Below, one piece after another: positions 28,444 through 38,881 of a stretch of 64,000 bases of DNA. This stretch comes from Pseudomonas alloputida (GTDB taxonomy: Bacteria > Pseudomonadota > Gammaproteobacteria > Pseudomonadales > Pseudomonadaceae), in NCBI RefSeq assembly GCF_021283545.2, contig NZ_CP128540.1, positions 6,360,501 to 6,424,500 on the forward strand, given 5' to 3'. Under the pieces are notes generated by a model. It made no database searches. It was not told the origin of the DNA and saw only the letters and a program-made list of their open reading frames with translations. A program made the position numbers and the translations under genes. How positions within the stretch are numbered: the first letter of the stretch is position 1; each line of letters starts with the position of its first letter.

Positions 28444-28791
28444 ATGAACCGGCTCCTACGACTGTTCACCATCCTGCTTCTAATCGCATCGCTTCCTCTC
28501 AACGGAATGGCGGGAGTCGACTCGGCCATTGAACCATGCCCCATGCAAACCATGGGGATGGAGATGATGGCGGGGATGGATCCCGATTGTTGCCAGGATA
28601 CTGATCCAGGATCAGCTGCCGACCACTCCAAAGCCTGCAAAGTGGGCCAGGAGTGTAGAACCGCGAGCACAGTTCAGGTCGAAATAATTAACCCCACGCT
28701 CACCTATTCTGCGCCTAGGCCAGTGGATACCTATGCGGTGAGCCTCGTAAACAGGGCGCCTCCTGACCCTTGGCGGCCACCCCGCGCCTGA
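28444..28791 (+). CDS. Small exported Cys/Met-rich protein upstream of the cus genes
   Basis: The 115-residue product has a signal peptide (LLRLFTILLLIASLPLNGMA) and a mature part with PCPMQTMGMEMMAGMDPDCC, then a CKVGQEC motif, all plausible copper ligands. The C-terminus is Pro-rich. Similar short proteins often precede RND metal-efflux genes in Pseudomonas. It starts 37 bp after copS and 87 bp before cusC, so it may be the first gene of the cus transcript. No enzymatic domain is visible. Confidence 0.7.
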   Translation: MNRLLRLFTILLLIASLPLNGMAGVDSAIEPCPMQTMGMEMMAGMDPDCCQDTDPGSAADHSKACKVGQECRTASTVQVEIINPTLTYSAPRPVDTYAVSLVNRAPPDPWRPPRA

Positions 28792-28877
28792 TTACCTCTT
28801 AAATTCACCCCATCGTCCTGTTTTGCAGCCGGATGATGGCATGCGCTTGCGCGCTGATTTTTTGAGGAATCATTTCC

Positions 28878-30131
28878 ATGACTCCCCCACGTTACCGATT
28901 AGGGATGGCATGTCTGGCCGCTCTGATCAGCCTGTTGTCGACGTTACCGGCTCAGGCTACACCGTTGTCTCTGGAGGAAGCGCTTCAACTTGCCGAACGC
29001 AATGCCCCCATCCTCCAGGCCAGGCAAGAGCAAATGACGGCCGCTCGACACGCGGTGATCCCAGCAGGCGAGCTGCCTGATCCACGTCTCAACCTAGGAG
29101 TGCAGAACCTTCCTGTTGACGGCAGTGATCGTTGGAGCATGAACCGCGATTTCATGACGATGCAGGTTGTCGGCCTCTCCCAGGAAGTACCAAACCGGGA
29201 CAAGCGGGAGGCACGAGTTGAGACGGCACGAGCGAGCGTTGAGCGAGCCGATGCAGAGGCGGTGTTCGAGCGCTTAAAAGTGCGTGCTGCCACAGCCCAA
29301 GCTTGGGTCGCGGCGTACACCGTTCAACGGAAACTGCAGCAGTTTGAGGACTTCTACAAAGAAAACCGTCTGTTGGCCGCAGCAATCCGCGCACGCCTGG
29401 CCGGCGGTACCGGCGCGACGGCCGACGCACTTGCTCCTGACCAGGAAGCTGCGCAACTCGATGAGCAAAAAGATGTTCTGCTCACACAGGCCGCTCAGGC
29501 ACGGGCTGCGCTCAAGCGCTGGATTGGGGAGGATGCTGATACGCAAGCCCAAGCATTTCCGCAGTGGGCAGTGAGCGCGCCGGACTATCTACACGCCATA
29601 CATGCACACCCCGAGTTGGCGACCTACAACGCCCTTACGCGGGAAGCACAAGCTCAGGTTCACCAAGCCTTGGCAGAAAAGAAGTCGGACTGGGGGTGGC
29701 AGGTGGACTACCAGCGGCGCGGGCCTGACTTCAGCAATATGGTGAGCCTGCAGGTAAGTTTCCAACTACCCCTGTTCGCTGGCTCACGGCAGGACCCGAT
29801 GATCGCGGCACGTCGCGCACAGGTCCGGCAACTGGAAGACGAGCAGGAAGCGGCATTGCGTGAGCATAAGGCGCAGTTGGAGACAGATCTTGCGGATTAC
29901 CAGCGATTGCAGCGAGCAGTGCAGCGCAGCCGTGAAACACTGCTGCCGCTGGCCGAGGATCGGGTCCGCCTCGCCCTTGCCGACTATCGCGCCGGTAAAT
30001 CGCCCTTAAGTGAGGTTCTCACCGCTCGACGTCAGCGCGTTGAGGTACGACTGCAAGACATCGATCTTCAAGGACAATTGGCCGCGACAGCTGCACGGCT
30101 GCACTTCGCGTATGGAGAGGTGCGCGCATGA
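28878..30131 (+). CDS. cusC: Outer-membrane efflux factor (CusC/CzcC-like)
   Basis: The 417-residue TolC-family protein has a signal peptide (LAALISLLSTLPAQA) and two long helical outer-membrane-factor repeats, seen as LSLEEALQLAERNAPILQAR near the start of the first and the ADYRAGKSPLSEVLTARRQR motif near the C-terminus. It should form the outer channel of the copper/silver RND pump encoded by the next genes. GAGGAAT precedes the ATG, and its stop overlaps the start of cusB by four bases. Confidence 0.88.
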   Translation: MTPPRYRLGMACLAALISLLSTLPAQATPLSLEEALQLAERNAPILQARQEQMTAARHAVIPAGELPDPRLNLGVQNLPVDGSDRWSMNRDFMTMQVVGLSQEVPNRDKREARVETARASVERADAEAVFERLKVRAATAQAWVAAYTVQRKLQQFEDFYKENRLLAAAIRARLAGGTGATADALAPDQEAAQLDEQKDVLLTQAAQARAALKRWIGEDADTQAQAFPQWAVSAPDYLHAIHAHPELATYNALTREAQAQVHQALAEKKSDWGWQVDYQRRGPDFSNMVSLQVSFQLPLFAGSRQDPMIAARRAQVRQLEDEQEAALREHKAQLETDLADYQRLQRAVQRSRETLLPLAEDRVRLALADYRAGKSPLSEVLTARRQRVEVRLQDIDLQGQLAATAARLHFAYGEVRA

Positions 30132-31594
30132 GAAATTCAACTATCAGCCTTGTGGTATTGGCCGCGTTGGCTATCGGCGGTGGCGTTGGCTATCAGCTAG
30201 CAAAGCGTGGGCAGGTGTCCACTGCCTCCCCTGAAACGCAACAGAAGGTGCTGTATTGGTATGACCCGATGTACCCCCAGCAGCACTTTCCAGCACCGGG
30301 CAAGTCGCCCTTTATGGACATGCCACTGGTGCCGAAGTACCAGGAAAGCACTGCTGCTGAGGTAAGCCCCGCAGTTCAAGTTTCACAGGGGCTCCAACAA
30401 AATCTGGGGGTCCGTCTGGCTACCGTAGCGAAAGGGCAGCTTGCTCGAACCCTCCAGGTGAGCGGCGTGCTTACCTTCGATGAGCGGGATTTTAGCGTTC
30501 TGCAGGCTCGTACCGGTGGCTACGTCGAACGCACCTATGGCCGCGCTACAGGCGACATGGTTGCCAAGGGCGCCCCATTGGCAGATGTGTTGACGCCTGA
30601 ATGGGCGGGCTTGCAGGAAGAGTACCTGGCGCTTCAGCGATCTGGGGACACTGAATTGCGCGCTGCAGCTCGGCAACGACTACTGCTGGCGGGTATGCCT
30701 GCCGATCTTATCAACCGGATTGACCGTACGGGAAGGGTCCAGAATTCGGTAACGCTCTTGGCCCCAACAGCAGGCGTCCTTCAGGCTCTGGAATTGCGGC
30801 CAGGCATGACAATGACACCGGGTGCAACGTTGGCGAAGATCAATGGTATCGCGAACGTCTGGCTTGAGGCCGCAGTACCTGAAGCGCAAGCCCAAGGCCT
30901 ACAGGAAGGACAGGCAGTGCAGGCGAATCTGGCAGCGTTCCCAGGCGAACCTGTTCCCGGCAAGCTGACCGCATTGCTGGCTGATGCTGATCTGCAAAGC
31001 CGCACCTTGCGGCTTCGTATAGAACTGCCCAACCCCGGCGGCCGGTTACGCCCAGGCATGACCGCGCAGGTTTCCCTCCATCCGTCCGGGCAACAGGATG
31101 ACAGCCTACTGGTGCCAGCCGAGGCGATCATTCGGACGGGGAAACGCGATCTCGTAATGGTGTCAGAAGACGGAGGTCGATTCTGGCCGGTGGAAGTAGT
31201 GCTCGGCCAGGAAAGTGCTGGCCAGGTGGTCGTGCTGCGAGGCCTTCAGGCGGGCCAGCGCGTTGTGGCGTCCGGGCAGTTTCTGCTGGACTCTGAAGCG
31301 AGCTTGAAAGGTATCGAGGCCGTTACTGCTGGCGATGCTCCACTTGCGCAACCTGTTCAGCCAGCTCTACATCAGACCAATGGGCGCATCGTTCAAATAG
31401 AAGGTAATCAGCTGACCATCGCTCATGGACCGTTCGTGACGCTGGGCATGCCTGGAATGACGATGACTTTCCCTGTGGCAGATCCCCGCTTGATTGCCGG
31501 ACTCAAGGTTGGCGAACGCATCCGGTTTGGAGTGCGCGAGCGCGATGAAGGCATGGTCATCGAGCAAATAACCCAGCAGGAGAACCAGCCATGA
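30128..31594 (+). CDS. cusB: RND periplasmic adaptor CusB with fused CusF-like domain
   Basis: The 488-residue protein has an N-terminal anchor, a heavy-metal-binding segment ([20 protein letters not shown] with MDMPLVPKY, residues ~40-75), barrel-sandwich and beta-barrel adaptor domains, and residues ~410-485 resembling a CusF fold: [19 protein letters not shown] with [11 protein letters not shown]. The metal ligands of CusF (His and Met pairs) are kept in this tail. So one chain carries its own metallochaperone, although a separate cusF gene follows cusA. It couples the pump to the outer channel. Confidence 0.92.
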   Translation: MRNSTISLVVLAALAIGGGVGYQLAKRGQVSTASPETQQKVLYWYDPMYPQQHFPAPGKSPFMDMPLVPKYQESTAAEVSPAVQVSQGLQQNLGVRLATVAKGQLARTLQVSGVLTFDERDFSVLQARTGGYVERTYGRATGDMVAKGAPLADVLTPEWAGLQEEYLALQRSGDTELRAAARQRLLLAGMPADLINRIDRTGRVQNSVTLLAPTAGVLQALELRPGMTMTPGATLAKINGIANVWLEAAVPEAQAQGLQEGQAVQANLAAFPGEPVPGKLTALLADADLQSRTLRLRIELPNPGGRLRPGMTAQVSLHPSGQQDDSLLVPAEAIIRTGKRDLVMVSEDGGRFWPVEVVLGQESAGQVVVLRGLQAGQRVVASGQFLLDSEASLKGIEAVTAGDAPLAQPVQPALHQTNGRIVQIEGNQLTIAHGPFVTLGMPGMTMTFPVADPRLIAGLKVGERIRFGVRERDEGMVIEQITQQENQP

Positions 31595-34500
31595 TCGCGA
31601 ACCTGATTCGTTGGTCGGTTGGCAACCGCGTCCTGGTCTTGCTGGCAACACTGTTTGCCGTAGCTTGGGGCGTTTTCTCTCTGCGCAGTTTGCCGATCGA
31701 CGCGTTGCCTGACCTGTCAGATGTGCAGGTGATTATCCGCACCTCCTACCCAGGGCAGGCACCGCAGATCGTGGAAAATCAGGTGACATATCCCCTGACC
31801 ACCACAATGCTTTCCGTACCCGGAGCCAAGACAGTGCGGGGCTTTTCAGCATTTGGAGACAGCTTCGTATATGTGTTGTTTGAGGACGGCACAGATCTCT
31901 ATTGGGCGCGGTCCAGGGTGCTCGAATACCTAAGCCAGGTTCAGTCTCGATTACCGGCGTCCGCTAAGCCAGTGCTCGGACCCGATGCCACTGGTGTAGG
32001 CTGGATCTACCAGTATGCGCTGGTGGACCGCAGTGGTACCCATGACCTGGCACAGCTGCGCAGCCTTCAGGACTGGTTCCTGCGCTTCGAGTTGAAAACT
32101 CTTCCGGACGTTGCCGAAGTGGCGACGATAGGCGGGATGGTCAAGCAGTACCAGGTAGTGCTCGATCCGCTGCGCATGGCCAGCTTGGGAATCACTCAAG
32201 TTGAGGTTTCGGACGCCATCGCCAAGGCCAATCAGGAAACCGGTGGCGGCGTGCTCGAACAAGGCGAAGCTGAGTTCATGGTAAGGGCTTCCGGCTATCT
32301 GAAGTCACTCGATGATTTCCGAGCTATTCCCCTGCGCCTGGCTGCGAAGGGTATACCCGTAACACTGGGCGATGTAGCCACTGTACAGCTGGGCCCTGAG
32401 GCACGTCGCGGCATCGGCGAACTTGATGGACAGGGCGAAGCGGTGGGCGGCGTAGTAATCCTGCGCAATGGCAAGAATGCGAAAGATGCCATCGCTCACG
32501 TCAAATCCAAGCTTGAATCGCTGGAAAAAAGCCTGCCTGCCGGGGTCGAGCTGGTCACTACCTACGACCGTAGCCAGTTGATCGATCGTGCTGTGGAAAA
32601 TCTCAGCCAGAAGCTGATTGAAGAGTTCATCGTGGTCGCACTGGTGTGCGCTGCATTTCTTTGGCATCTGCGCTCATCGTTGGTCGCCATCGTCTCGCTT
32701 CCGGTTGGTGTCCTCATTGCCCTGATCGTCATGCGCCACCAGGGCATCAACGCCAACATCATGTCGCTTGGGGGCATAGCCATTGCAATCGGTGCGATGG
32801 TGGACGCCGCTGTGGTGATGATTGAGAACGCGCACAAACGGGTTGAGGCTTGGCATACGTGGCACCCTGGAAAGTCGTTGCGTGGCGAAGATCATTGGAA
32901 AGTGATGACTGAGGCAGCAGTCGAGGTCGGGCCTGCGCTGTTCTTCAGCCTCATGATCATTACGCTGTCCTTCATACCGGTATTCACCTTGCAGGCTCAG
33001 GAGGGAAGGCTGTTTGCGCCCCTCGCATTCACCAAGACTTACGCCATGGCAGCAGCAGCGGGCCTGTCGGTCACCCTGGTGCCCGTGCTGATGGGGTACT
33101 GGATTCGGGGTCGTTTACCGGCAGAAGAGCGCAACCCACTCAATCGAACTCTGATACGGCTCTATCGCCCAGCATTGGAGATCGTTCTACGCCGGCCAAA
33201 GCTCACGTTGGCGGGTGCACTGTTAATTTTGCTCAGCAGTGTCTGGCCCCTGAGCCGGCTCGGCGGCGAATTCTTGCCGCCACTGGATGAAGGCGATTTG
33301 CTGTACATGCCGTCTGCCCTGCCAGGTCTTTCGGCGCAGAAAGCCTCTGAGCTTTTGCAACATACGGACCGGCTGATCCGAACGGTGCCGGAGGTCGCCA
33401 GTGTCTTCGGTAAAGCGGGCCGGGCTGAATCAGCGACCGACCCGGCCCCGCTGGAGATGTTCGAGACGACTGTCCGACTTAAACCGAAGGATCAGTGGCG
33501 AGCAGGGATGACCACTGAGAAGCTGATCGAAGAGCTGGACCGTACCGTGCAGGTACCTGGGCTAACCAATATCTGGATCCCACCGATTCGAAACCGTATC
33601 GACATGCTCGCCACCGGTATCAAAAGCCCGATCGGCGTAAAGGTCGCCGGCAGCAATTTGAATGAGATCGACCGGGTGACTCAGGCTATCGAGAAGGTGG
33701 CCAAAACGGTTCCAGGGGTGACTTCCGCCCTCGCCGAGCGATTAACCGGTGGACGCTACATCGATCTGGATATCGACCGCCAATCCGCAGCGCGTTACGG
33801 CCTGAACATTGCTGATGTCCAAGCGATTGTTGCCGGCGCCGTTGGGGGCGAAAACATCGGCGAAACCGTAGAAGGCCTGGCGCGATATCCCATCAGTGTT
33901 CGGTACCCACGGGAGTGGCGTGACTCTGTTGATGCCCTGCGGCAGCTACCGATTTACACCAGCCAAGGGGGGCGAATCACACTGGGAACCGTGGCACGGG
34001 TGCGTATTGCGGACGGTCCACCCATGCTCAAGAGTGAAAACGCGCGCCCCTCGGGCTGGGTGTATATCGACGTGCGGAGACGGGACCTGTCCTCCGTCGT
34101 TGCCGACCTGCGCCGGCTAGTCGATCAGCAGGTGAAGCTCGATCCTGGCATAAGCTTGAGCTATTCCGGGCAGTTCGAATACCTGGAGCGCGCCAATGCG
34201 CGCTTAGCATGGGTAGTACCGGCGACGCTGGCCATTATTTTCGTCCTTCTCTACCTCACGTTTGGCCGCCTCGGTGAAGCGCTGCTGATCATGGCTACCT
34301 TGCCATTTGCGCTAACCGGCGGCGTATGGCTGCTGTACATGATGGGCTACAACCTGTCGGTGGCCACGGGTGTCGGCTTTATCGCCTTGGCTGGGGTCGC
34401 AGCAGAGTTTGGAGTCATCATGCTGATCTACCTCAACAATGCCTGGACTGAACGAAACGGCAACGGTACGCAGGGGCAACCTGCGCTTCTGGATGCTATC

Positions 34501-34749
34501 CGCGAAGGGGCCGTGCAGCGCATCCGCCCCAAAGCCATGACCGTAGCAGTGATCGTCGCAGGCTTGATGCCAATCCTCTGGAGTAGCGGTACCGGCAGCG
34601 AAGTCATGAGCCGGATCGCTGTACCCATGGTCGGCGGCATGCTCACCGCGCCTTTGCTCTCACTATTTGTAATCCCTGCGGCTTACTGGCTCGTCAGGCG
34701 CCGCGGACTCGCTGTACACGATAACCCCCAAACAGGAGTAACCCGATGA
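31591..34749 (+). CDS. cusA: Copper/silver RND efflux pump CusA
   Basis: This 1052-residue inner-membrane pump has the heavy-metal RND pattern: N-terminal helix ([20 protein letters not shown]), two periplasmic loops and two six-helix bundles. TM4 contains [20 protein letters not shown], whose charged residues carry protons, and [19 protein letters not shown] is typical of CusA/SilA. It expels Cu(I) or Ag(I) from the periplasm and cytoplasm. Overlaps of four bases with cusB and with cusF indicate a single translated unit. Length is normal for the family. Confidence 0.95.
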   Translation: MIANLIRWSVGNRVLVLLATLFAVAWGVFSLRSLPIDALPDLSDVQVIIRTSYPGQAPQIVENQVTYPLTTTMLSVPGAKTVRGFSAFGDSFVYVLFEDGTDLYWARSRVLEYLSQVQSRLPASAKPVLGPDATGVGWIYQYALVDRSGTHDLAQLRSLQDWFLRFELKTLPDVAEVATIGGMVKQYQVVLDPLRMASLGITQVEVSDAIAKANQETGGGVLEQGEAEFMVRASGYLKSLDDFRAIPLRLAAKGIPVTLGDVATVQLGPEARRGIGELDGQGEAVGGVVILRNGKNAKDAIAHVKSKLESLEKSLPAGVELVTTYDRSQLIDRAVENLSQKLIEEFIVVALVCAAFLWHLRSSLVAIVSLPVGVLIALIVMRHQGINANIMSLGGIAIAIGAMVDAAVVMIENAHKRVEAWHTWHPGKSLRGEDHWKVMTEAAVEVGPALFFSLMIITLSFIPVFTLQAQEGRLFAPLAFTKTYAMAAAAGLSVTLVPVLMGYWIRGRLPAEERNPLNRTLIRLYRPALEIVLRRPKLTLAGALLILLSSVWPLSRLGGEFLPPLDEGDLLYMPSALPGLSAQKASELLQHTDRLIRTVPEVASVFGKAGRAESATDPAPLEMFETTVRLKPKDQWRAGMTTEKLIEELDRTVQVPGLTNIWIPPIRNRIDMLATGIKSPIGVKVAGSNLNEIDRVTQAIEKVAKTVPGVTSALAERLTGGRYIDLDIDRQSAARYGLNIADVQAIVAGAVGGENIGETVEGLARYPISVRYPREWRDSVDALRQLPIYTSQGGRITLGTVARVRIADGPPMLKSENARPSGWVYIDVRRRDLSSVVADLRRLVDQQVKLDPGISLSYSGQFEYLERANARLAWVVPATLAIIFVLLYLTFGRLGEALLIMATLPFALTGGVWLLYMMGYNLSVATGVGFIALAGVAAEFGVIMLIYLNNAWTERNGNGTQGQPALLDAIREGAVQRIRPKAMTVAVIVAGLMPILWSSGTGSEVMSRIAVPMVGGMLTAPLLSLFVIPAAYWLVRRRGLAVHDNPQTGVTR

Positions 34750-35093
34750 AGAAGCTACTGATCAGCGCTGGCCTGGTGTTCGCCGTTGCGGCGGCGGTGC
34801 AGGCCCAAGACATGTATGGCACGGATATGAAGAATATGCCCATGGAAGGCAACGAGACCCAAGGCAGCCAGGCGGCTCCGACTGCATCGGCTGAGGGCAC
34901 CATCAAAGCTTTGGAACCAGGTAAAGTTACCTTGGCGCATGGACCAGTATCAGCCCTGAAATGGCCGGCAATGACCATGGGCTTCAGCGCTACCGAGCAG
35001 CAACTCAAGGGACTCAAGGTAGGCGACAAGGTCAGCTTCGATTTCCGAATGAATGGGGGCACAGCGACGATCGTAGGTATTCGCAAGCAGTGA
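34746..35093 (+). CDS. cusF: Periplasmic Cu(I)/Ag(I) chaperone CusF
   Basis: The 115-residue product has a signal peptide ([17 protein letters not shown]), a short Met-rich segment ([14 protein letters not shown]) and a CusF OB-fold: [30 protein letters not shown] with the Trp and Met pair that holds the metal, and [17 protein letters not shown]. CusF hands copper or silver to CusB. Its start overlaps cusA by four bases, closing the cusCBAF operon. Confidence 0.92.
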   Translation: MKKLLISAGLVFAVAAAVQAQDMYGTDMKNMPMEGNETQGSQAAPTASAEGTIKALEPGKVTLAHGPVSALKWPAMTMGFSATEQQLKGLKVGDKVSFDFRMNGGTATIVGIRKQ

Positions 35094-35107
35094 CGGATTG
35101 ACTTCTA

Positions 35108-35137
35108 ACCCTGCCTATTAGAGCTGATAGGCAGGGT
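35108..35137 (+). terminator. Terminator hairpin after cusF
   Basis: Perfect 11-bp arms ACCCTGCCTAT (35108-35118) and ATAGGCAGGGT (35127-35137) enclose an 8-nt loop, 15 bp past the cusF stop. The following bases (CATTTAG) give only a weak T-stretch. Confidence 0.65.
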
Positions 35138-35507
35138 CATTTAGCCAAACTTTGGAAAAAGTGCTGCCGCAATTCCTGACCGCGCCGCCTTCAGCTCTGT
35201 GCCTCGGGACGCTAGTTGGTCTTTGCGCTCTGTAGCCGGGATGCATTCAGATCAGAGTAGTAGCTGACGTTTGAGCAGAGATCTTCGTGCATCACGATCT
35301 ATATGGGTCGAAAGCGGACAGGGCATCGCAAAGTCATCCAACTGCCTGAGTTATCCGAACGCCAAAAAGGATTCCACCGAGCTTGTCGACAAGAAAACCC
35401 GCGACAACTCAGAGTGTTATCCGAGCAAACAGACTTTGGATACCCTATTCCCGCTAGAAACACTGCCGCTGAAACCCTCCTGGCATGTAGCTCCTTCGTC
35501 CTACGCT
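35138..35507. other. Intergenic stretch between cusF and a convergent methyltransferase-like gene
   Basis: No supported gene. Two overlapping short open frames run here (from about 35271 and 35303), but both lack ribosome sites and recognisable motifs and run into the convergent gene. It may be decayed sequence joining two cargo blocks. Confidence 0.4.
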
Positions 35508-36167
35508 TCAGCCTCTATGACCCCCACCCAACCTTTCGCGCAGGTGCGGAACGAACCTAGGCGTAACGCGGGTATAAGCTTCGTAGGCAGCGCCAAACTG
35601 CTTGTGCATTTCCCGCTCTTCGGAAACCGCCAAACGCCCGTACATCACCAGCAACACCGGGAACATTGCCAGCGTCAGCAGCGTCGGCCACTGAAGGAGA
35701 AAGCCCAGAAGAATCAGCACAAATGCCACGTACTGCGGATGTCTGATCCAGCCATATGGCCCGACCGTTGCAAGTGAATGGCGGCGTTGCGCGTGATATA
35801 GCACGTTCCAGGCGGCAGAAAGCAAATAGAAGCCGAAACCCAGGAATAGGTAACTGGCAATGTGCAAAACACTGAAGTGTGGGTTGCCCTGGTCACCGAG
35901 CAACGTCGACCACAGATGGCCGGATTCGTGGGAAAGCAGATCAAGGTTGGGGAACCTGGCCTGCAACCAGCCTGACAACAGATAGATCGTCAGGGGGAAG
36001 CCATACATTTCCACAAACAGGGCAACGATGAAGGCCGAGAATGCACCGAAGCTCCTCCAGTCTCTCGCCGTTGCCGGCTTGAAGAAACTGAAGGCAAACA
36101 TGATGAAGATCGCGGAGTTGATGAAAACCAGCGACCAGAGGCCATACGCGCTTTCACCATGATTCAT
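35508..36167 (-). CDS. Isoprenylcysteine-methyltransferase-family membrane protein
   Basis: The 219-residue protein has five or six transmembrane segments. The C-terminal half carries the ICMT/PEMT-like motif VGPYGWIRHPQYVAFVLILLG and EEREMHKQFGAAYEAYTRVT, the SAM-binding region of the family. Homologues without a known substrate are frequent in copper and heavy-metal islands. Its start overlaps the DUF2933 gene by four bases, suggesting one operon with the Met-rich protein upstream. The substrate is unknown. Confidence 0.78.
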   Translation of the reverse strand: MNHGESAYGLWSLVFINSAIFIMFAFSFFKPATARDWRSFGAFSAFIVALFVEMYGFPLTIYLLSGWLQARFPNLDLLSHESGHLWSTLLGDQGNPHFSVLHIASYLFLGFGFYLLSAAWNVLYHAQRRHSLATVGPYGWIRHPQYVAFVLILLGFLLQWPTLLTLAMFPVLLVMYGRLAVSEEREMHKQFGAAYEAYTRVTPRFVPHLRERLGGGHRG

Positions 36168-36439
36168 GATGGATCTCCCGGCTTATGGATATCAGCCTTA
36201 TCGGAGGGGGCCGGTTTGCTCTGGCCCTGGTGATGGTGTCCCCCATGCCCTCGATGCATGAAGACATGCATCAGCGGACAGGCGAGCAACAACAGATAAG
36301 GCAGGGCTCCAACGACATGGACAAGGTGCTCGGTGAGCAGGAAGTAGACGGCGACCCCGCCGATTACCACCAGGCCGATTGCGTAGCGTGAACGCCAGAA
36401 ACTGGGTGGTGAGCCGTTTTCATCGAAGTGAGGGTTCAT
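36164..36439 (-). CDS. DUF2933 small membrane protein
   Basis: The 91-residue protein has two hydrophobic segments (YAIGLVVIGGVAVYFLLTEH and LPYLLLLACPLMHVFM) followed by a His/Gly-rich tail (MHRGHGGHHHQGQSKPAPSD). LLLACPLMHVFMHRGHGGH is the mark of DUF2933, a short family found in metal-resistance islands. The tail could bind copper on the membrane surface. It is co-directional and overlapping with the methyltransferase-like gene. Function unknown. Confidence 0.78.
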   Translation of the reverse strand: MNPHFDENGSPPSFWRSRYAIGLVVIGGVAVYFLLTEHLVHVVGALPYLLLLACPLMHVFMHRGHGGHHHQGQSKPAPSDKADIHKPGDPS

Positions 36440-36464
36440 AGCGACTCCTGGGAAAGGAGATGGG

Positions 36465-36920
36465 TTACTTCGATGCAGGAGATGGCATGCGGTCCATCAT
36501 CATCTGCATCATCGACTCCATCATGTCCATGCGCTTTTCCATCATCTGGTGGCGGGCGGCCATATCCCCGCCCATGCCGCCATGCATGCCCCCCATTTCA
36601 GGCATGCCACCCTCCATGGACTTCATCATGGCTATGCCATTTTTCATCAGCGCCATATGCTCGGCCATCAACGCCTGACGGGCTTCCGGCGTTTTGGCTG
36701 CAGCCATCTTTTCGTGCATGGCTTGCATGGCCTTCATTTGCTGGTCCATCGCCGCCATTTGCCCTTTGTCCATTGGCTGAGAAGGCGTCTTCTCGGTAGC
36801 CGCCGCGCTTGGTGCATCGGCCGGTTGATGTGTCGAGTGTTCATCGGTGTTTTGCGCCATGGCGCCCACGGACGCTGCGGCCAAACAAAGTCCGATCAGT
36901 AAATTTCGAACGTTGTTCAT
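36465..36920 (-). CDS. Exported Met-rich protein, probable copper-binding
   Basis: The product is 151 residues from the third of three consecutive ATGs; that ATG (36920) has AAGGAG at the best spacing. After a signal peptide (LLIGLCLAAASVGAMA) the mature chain is helical and full of methionine: AMDQQMKAMQAMHEKMAAAK, then a glycine-rich GGMPEMGGMHGGMGGDM, and a MMEKRMDMMESMMQMMMDRM end. About one residue in five is Met, ideal for Cu(I) binding in the periplasm. It heads the three-gene group with DUF2933 and the methyltransferase-like gene. Confidence 0.78.
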   Translation of the reverse strand: MNNVRNLLIGLCLAAASVGAMAQNTDEHSTHQPADAPSAAATEKTPSQPMDKGQMAAMDQQMKAMQAMHEKMAAAKTPEARQALMAEHMALMKNGIAMMKSMEGGMPEMGGMHGGMGGDMAARHQMMEKRMDMMESMMQMMMDRMPSPASK

Positions 36921-37055
36921 CATCATCTCCTTAGCACTGTTTTAAAGCCGGATGCCTTGGTCTGGGCGCCAGGCCTCACCTGGCACGACAAGCAAATTAC
37001 TGCGCCGGCGTGAATGCTCATTTTTCGCCTCGTGCTCGGGTTGTACACCGACGGG

Positions 37056-38078
37056 CTATTGGGCACTCGGCGGCTCGAAGCTGATCCCGTTTGGCCCGGC
37101 GCCAACCTTATGGGTAGCAACGACCTTACGGCTGCTCGTATCGATGACAGATACGGTGCCCGCTTCAATATTGCTGACAAACACATAAGCGCCGTCGCTG
37201 CTGATGGCCACACCATGGGCACCCTTGCCGGTGGTCACGGTGCCCAGGCTGCTACGCGTCTGGAGATCTACGATGGAGACTCGGTCGTCCGGATTCTGGC
37301 CGCTGCCCTGATTCGCGACATAGACCTGGCGACCGTCAACGGTGGCCATCATCTGGATTGGCGTGCGGCCAACATCAACCTTGCTGATCACCTTGCGTCT
37401 GGCTGTGTCGATGATGCCAAGCTGATTTGTCGCACTGAGCGAGACGAATGCCAGGCGACCGTCAGGGGCAAAGCCGACCTGGACAGGGCCTTTGCCCACG
37501 GGAATCTGCGCGGTTTCTTTGAGTGTGACGACATCGATAAGCGATACGCTGTCGCTCTTCATGTTCGCGATATAGAGTGTCCGGCCATCAGGGCTCAAGC
37601 GCAGCCCATGGGGATAACGCCCAGTTGGAATACCGGGCAACTCGATTCGCTGCTCAAGGTCAAATACTCGCACCTGGTTGGCAGCGGAATCGGTCACAAA
37701 AGCTCGCAGCCCGGTGACGTCGGTGACCACATGAGCCGGGTGATCGCCTGCCGGGAAGCTGAACGGTGGCCTGTCCAGCGCGCTGGTACTGAACACCAGC
37801 AACTGCCCACCGGGCTTTTCACCGCTCGAATGCCCCGCATGTCCAGCCACTCCAACAACCAGAAGCAAGCTGCCGTCGGGCGAAACCTGTAGGTTGTGGG
37901 GTGCGATCGGCAATGCGACCGTGCTCACATCACCTGTCGCAAGATTTACCTGGCTAATGGAAGCGGACCGTTCATTGGCCGTGTAGACGTTACCCGTAGG
38001 GTTTGCCATGACCAGCCCCAGAGGGATGAGCAGGGATATCCCCAAGGCCATAGAACTAAACCGCTTGGCAGTCATCAT
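37056..38078 (-). CDS. Periplasmic YVTN-type beta-propeller protein
   Basis: The product is 340 residues from ATG 38078 with GGAG upstream. A signal peptide (SSMALGISLLIPLGLVMA) precedes about seven repeats of the YVTN beta-propeller, for example GNVYTANERSASISQVNLAT, RTLYIANMKSDSVSLIDV and AYVFVSNIEAGTVSVIDTSS. These proteins form doughnut-shaped platforms; some bind metals or nitrous-oxide-type copper enzymes. An insert GHAGHSSGEK could bind copper. Its presence in the copper island suggests a metal-related role; the function is not known. Confidence 0.8.
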   Translation of the reverse strand: MMTAKRFSSMALGISLLIPLGLVMANPTGNVYTANERSASISQVNLATGDVSTVALPIAPHNLQVSPDGSLLLVVGVAGHAGHSSGEKPGGQLLVFSTSALDRPPFSFPAGDHPAHVVTDVTGLRAFVTDSAANQVRVFDLEQRIELPGIPTGRYPHGLRLSPDGRTLYIANMKSDSVSLIDVVTLKETAQIPVGKGPVQVGFAPDGRLAFVSLSATNQLGIIDTARRKVISKVDVGRTPIQMMATVDGRQVYVANQGSGQNPDDRVSIVDLQTRSSLGTVTTGKGAHGVAISSDGAYVFVSNIEAGTVSVIDTSSRKVVATHKVGAGPNGISFEPPSAQ

Positions 38079-38343
38079 TGTGAATGAGCTCCAACGAGGG
38101 GCCGGGGTATGTGAGCCAGGCTGGCCTATACATTTACTCAAGATAAACACCAATCGCGAAGCATTTTCTTGATCAGCGTCAACGTCCACGGCTTGACTTG
38201 GCGCTGGGTGATCGAAGGCCGTCCATTTCTTGGGGAGTATTGCTGGCTATCCCGACCCGGAGTCAGTCGACATCAGGCTGTATATGAAGAAACCGCGCCA
38301 TGAAACATGGCACGGCGGCTTGCCATCTGAGCGGTAACGAGAC

Positions 38344-38544
38344 TTAGCGACTGACTTTGGTTGGGTAACCAAGCGCCTGGACCAGTGCACCGACGCGTTC
38401 CGCCTCGATGTTGCTTTGGACACTCACTGTACCGGCAGCACGATCAACGATCACCTTCGCGTCGCCATCGGCAGCCTGGATGGCCTTGGTGATCTTGTTG
38501 ACACAACTGCCACATCCCATACCGGAAACTTCCAAAACGAACAT
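38344..38544 (-). CDS. copZ: CopZ-type copper chaperone (HMA domain)
   Basis: The 66-residue protein is one heavy-metal-associated domain with the copper-binding loop GMGCGSCVNKI. The fold pattern continues through VIVDRAAGTVSVQSN and ALVQALGYP. It should carry Cu(I) in the cytoplasm to the P-type ATPase encoded 340 bp downstream in the same direction. A CueR-type operator lies just upstream, so it is probably induced by cytoplasmic copper independently of CopRS. Confidence 0.9.
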   Translation of the reverse strand: MFVLEVSGMGCGSCVNKITKAIQAADGDAKVIVDRAAGTVSVQSNIEAERVGALVQALGYPTKVSR

Positions 38545-38594
38545 AGCGGGCCTCTCATGTTGGTACGGCTTTTCTCGCCGCTTTTACAGCTTCA

Positions 38595-38615
38595 ACCTTG
38601 ACACGATGACAAGGT
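38595..38615 (-). promoter_or_regulatory. CueR/MerR-type operator upstream of copZ
   Basis: A 21-bp dyad with perfect arms ACCTTG and CAAGGT separated by nine bases reads on the minus strand toward copZ. Arms and spacing match CueR operators (ACCTTGxxxxxxxxxCAAGGT), with TTGACC overlapping as a -35 element. CueR twists such overlong promoters when loaded with Cu(I) or Ag(I). No cueR gene lies in the window, so a regulator encoded elsewhere must act here. Confidence 0.78.
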
Positions 38616-38881
38616 CAAGGCCCGGTCAAGGGATTTATCTTCGCCCTGAAATCTTGTCCAACTCCTCTGGCGGCGGACCCTGCTGCATCACAATTGTCCC
38701 TTACGATCTTGGCAGAAGATGGCGGACGTCGCAGTTGCCCGATGTCCTCCATCAGGACCAGATTGGCGCCGAACTCGCGGACATACCCGCTAAGGCCAAA
38801 GCCCTAGACAGTCAGTCATATGGATCAGGCGTTGAAACGCTGATGGCGGAACTTCCTCTCATAGGTTGCGGTGTGCCCATT

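Noticed and set aside
35271..35777. 168-codon open frame after cusF
   Set aside because: It overlaps the well-supported methyltransferase-like gene on the other strand, has no ribosome site and shows no domain.
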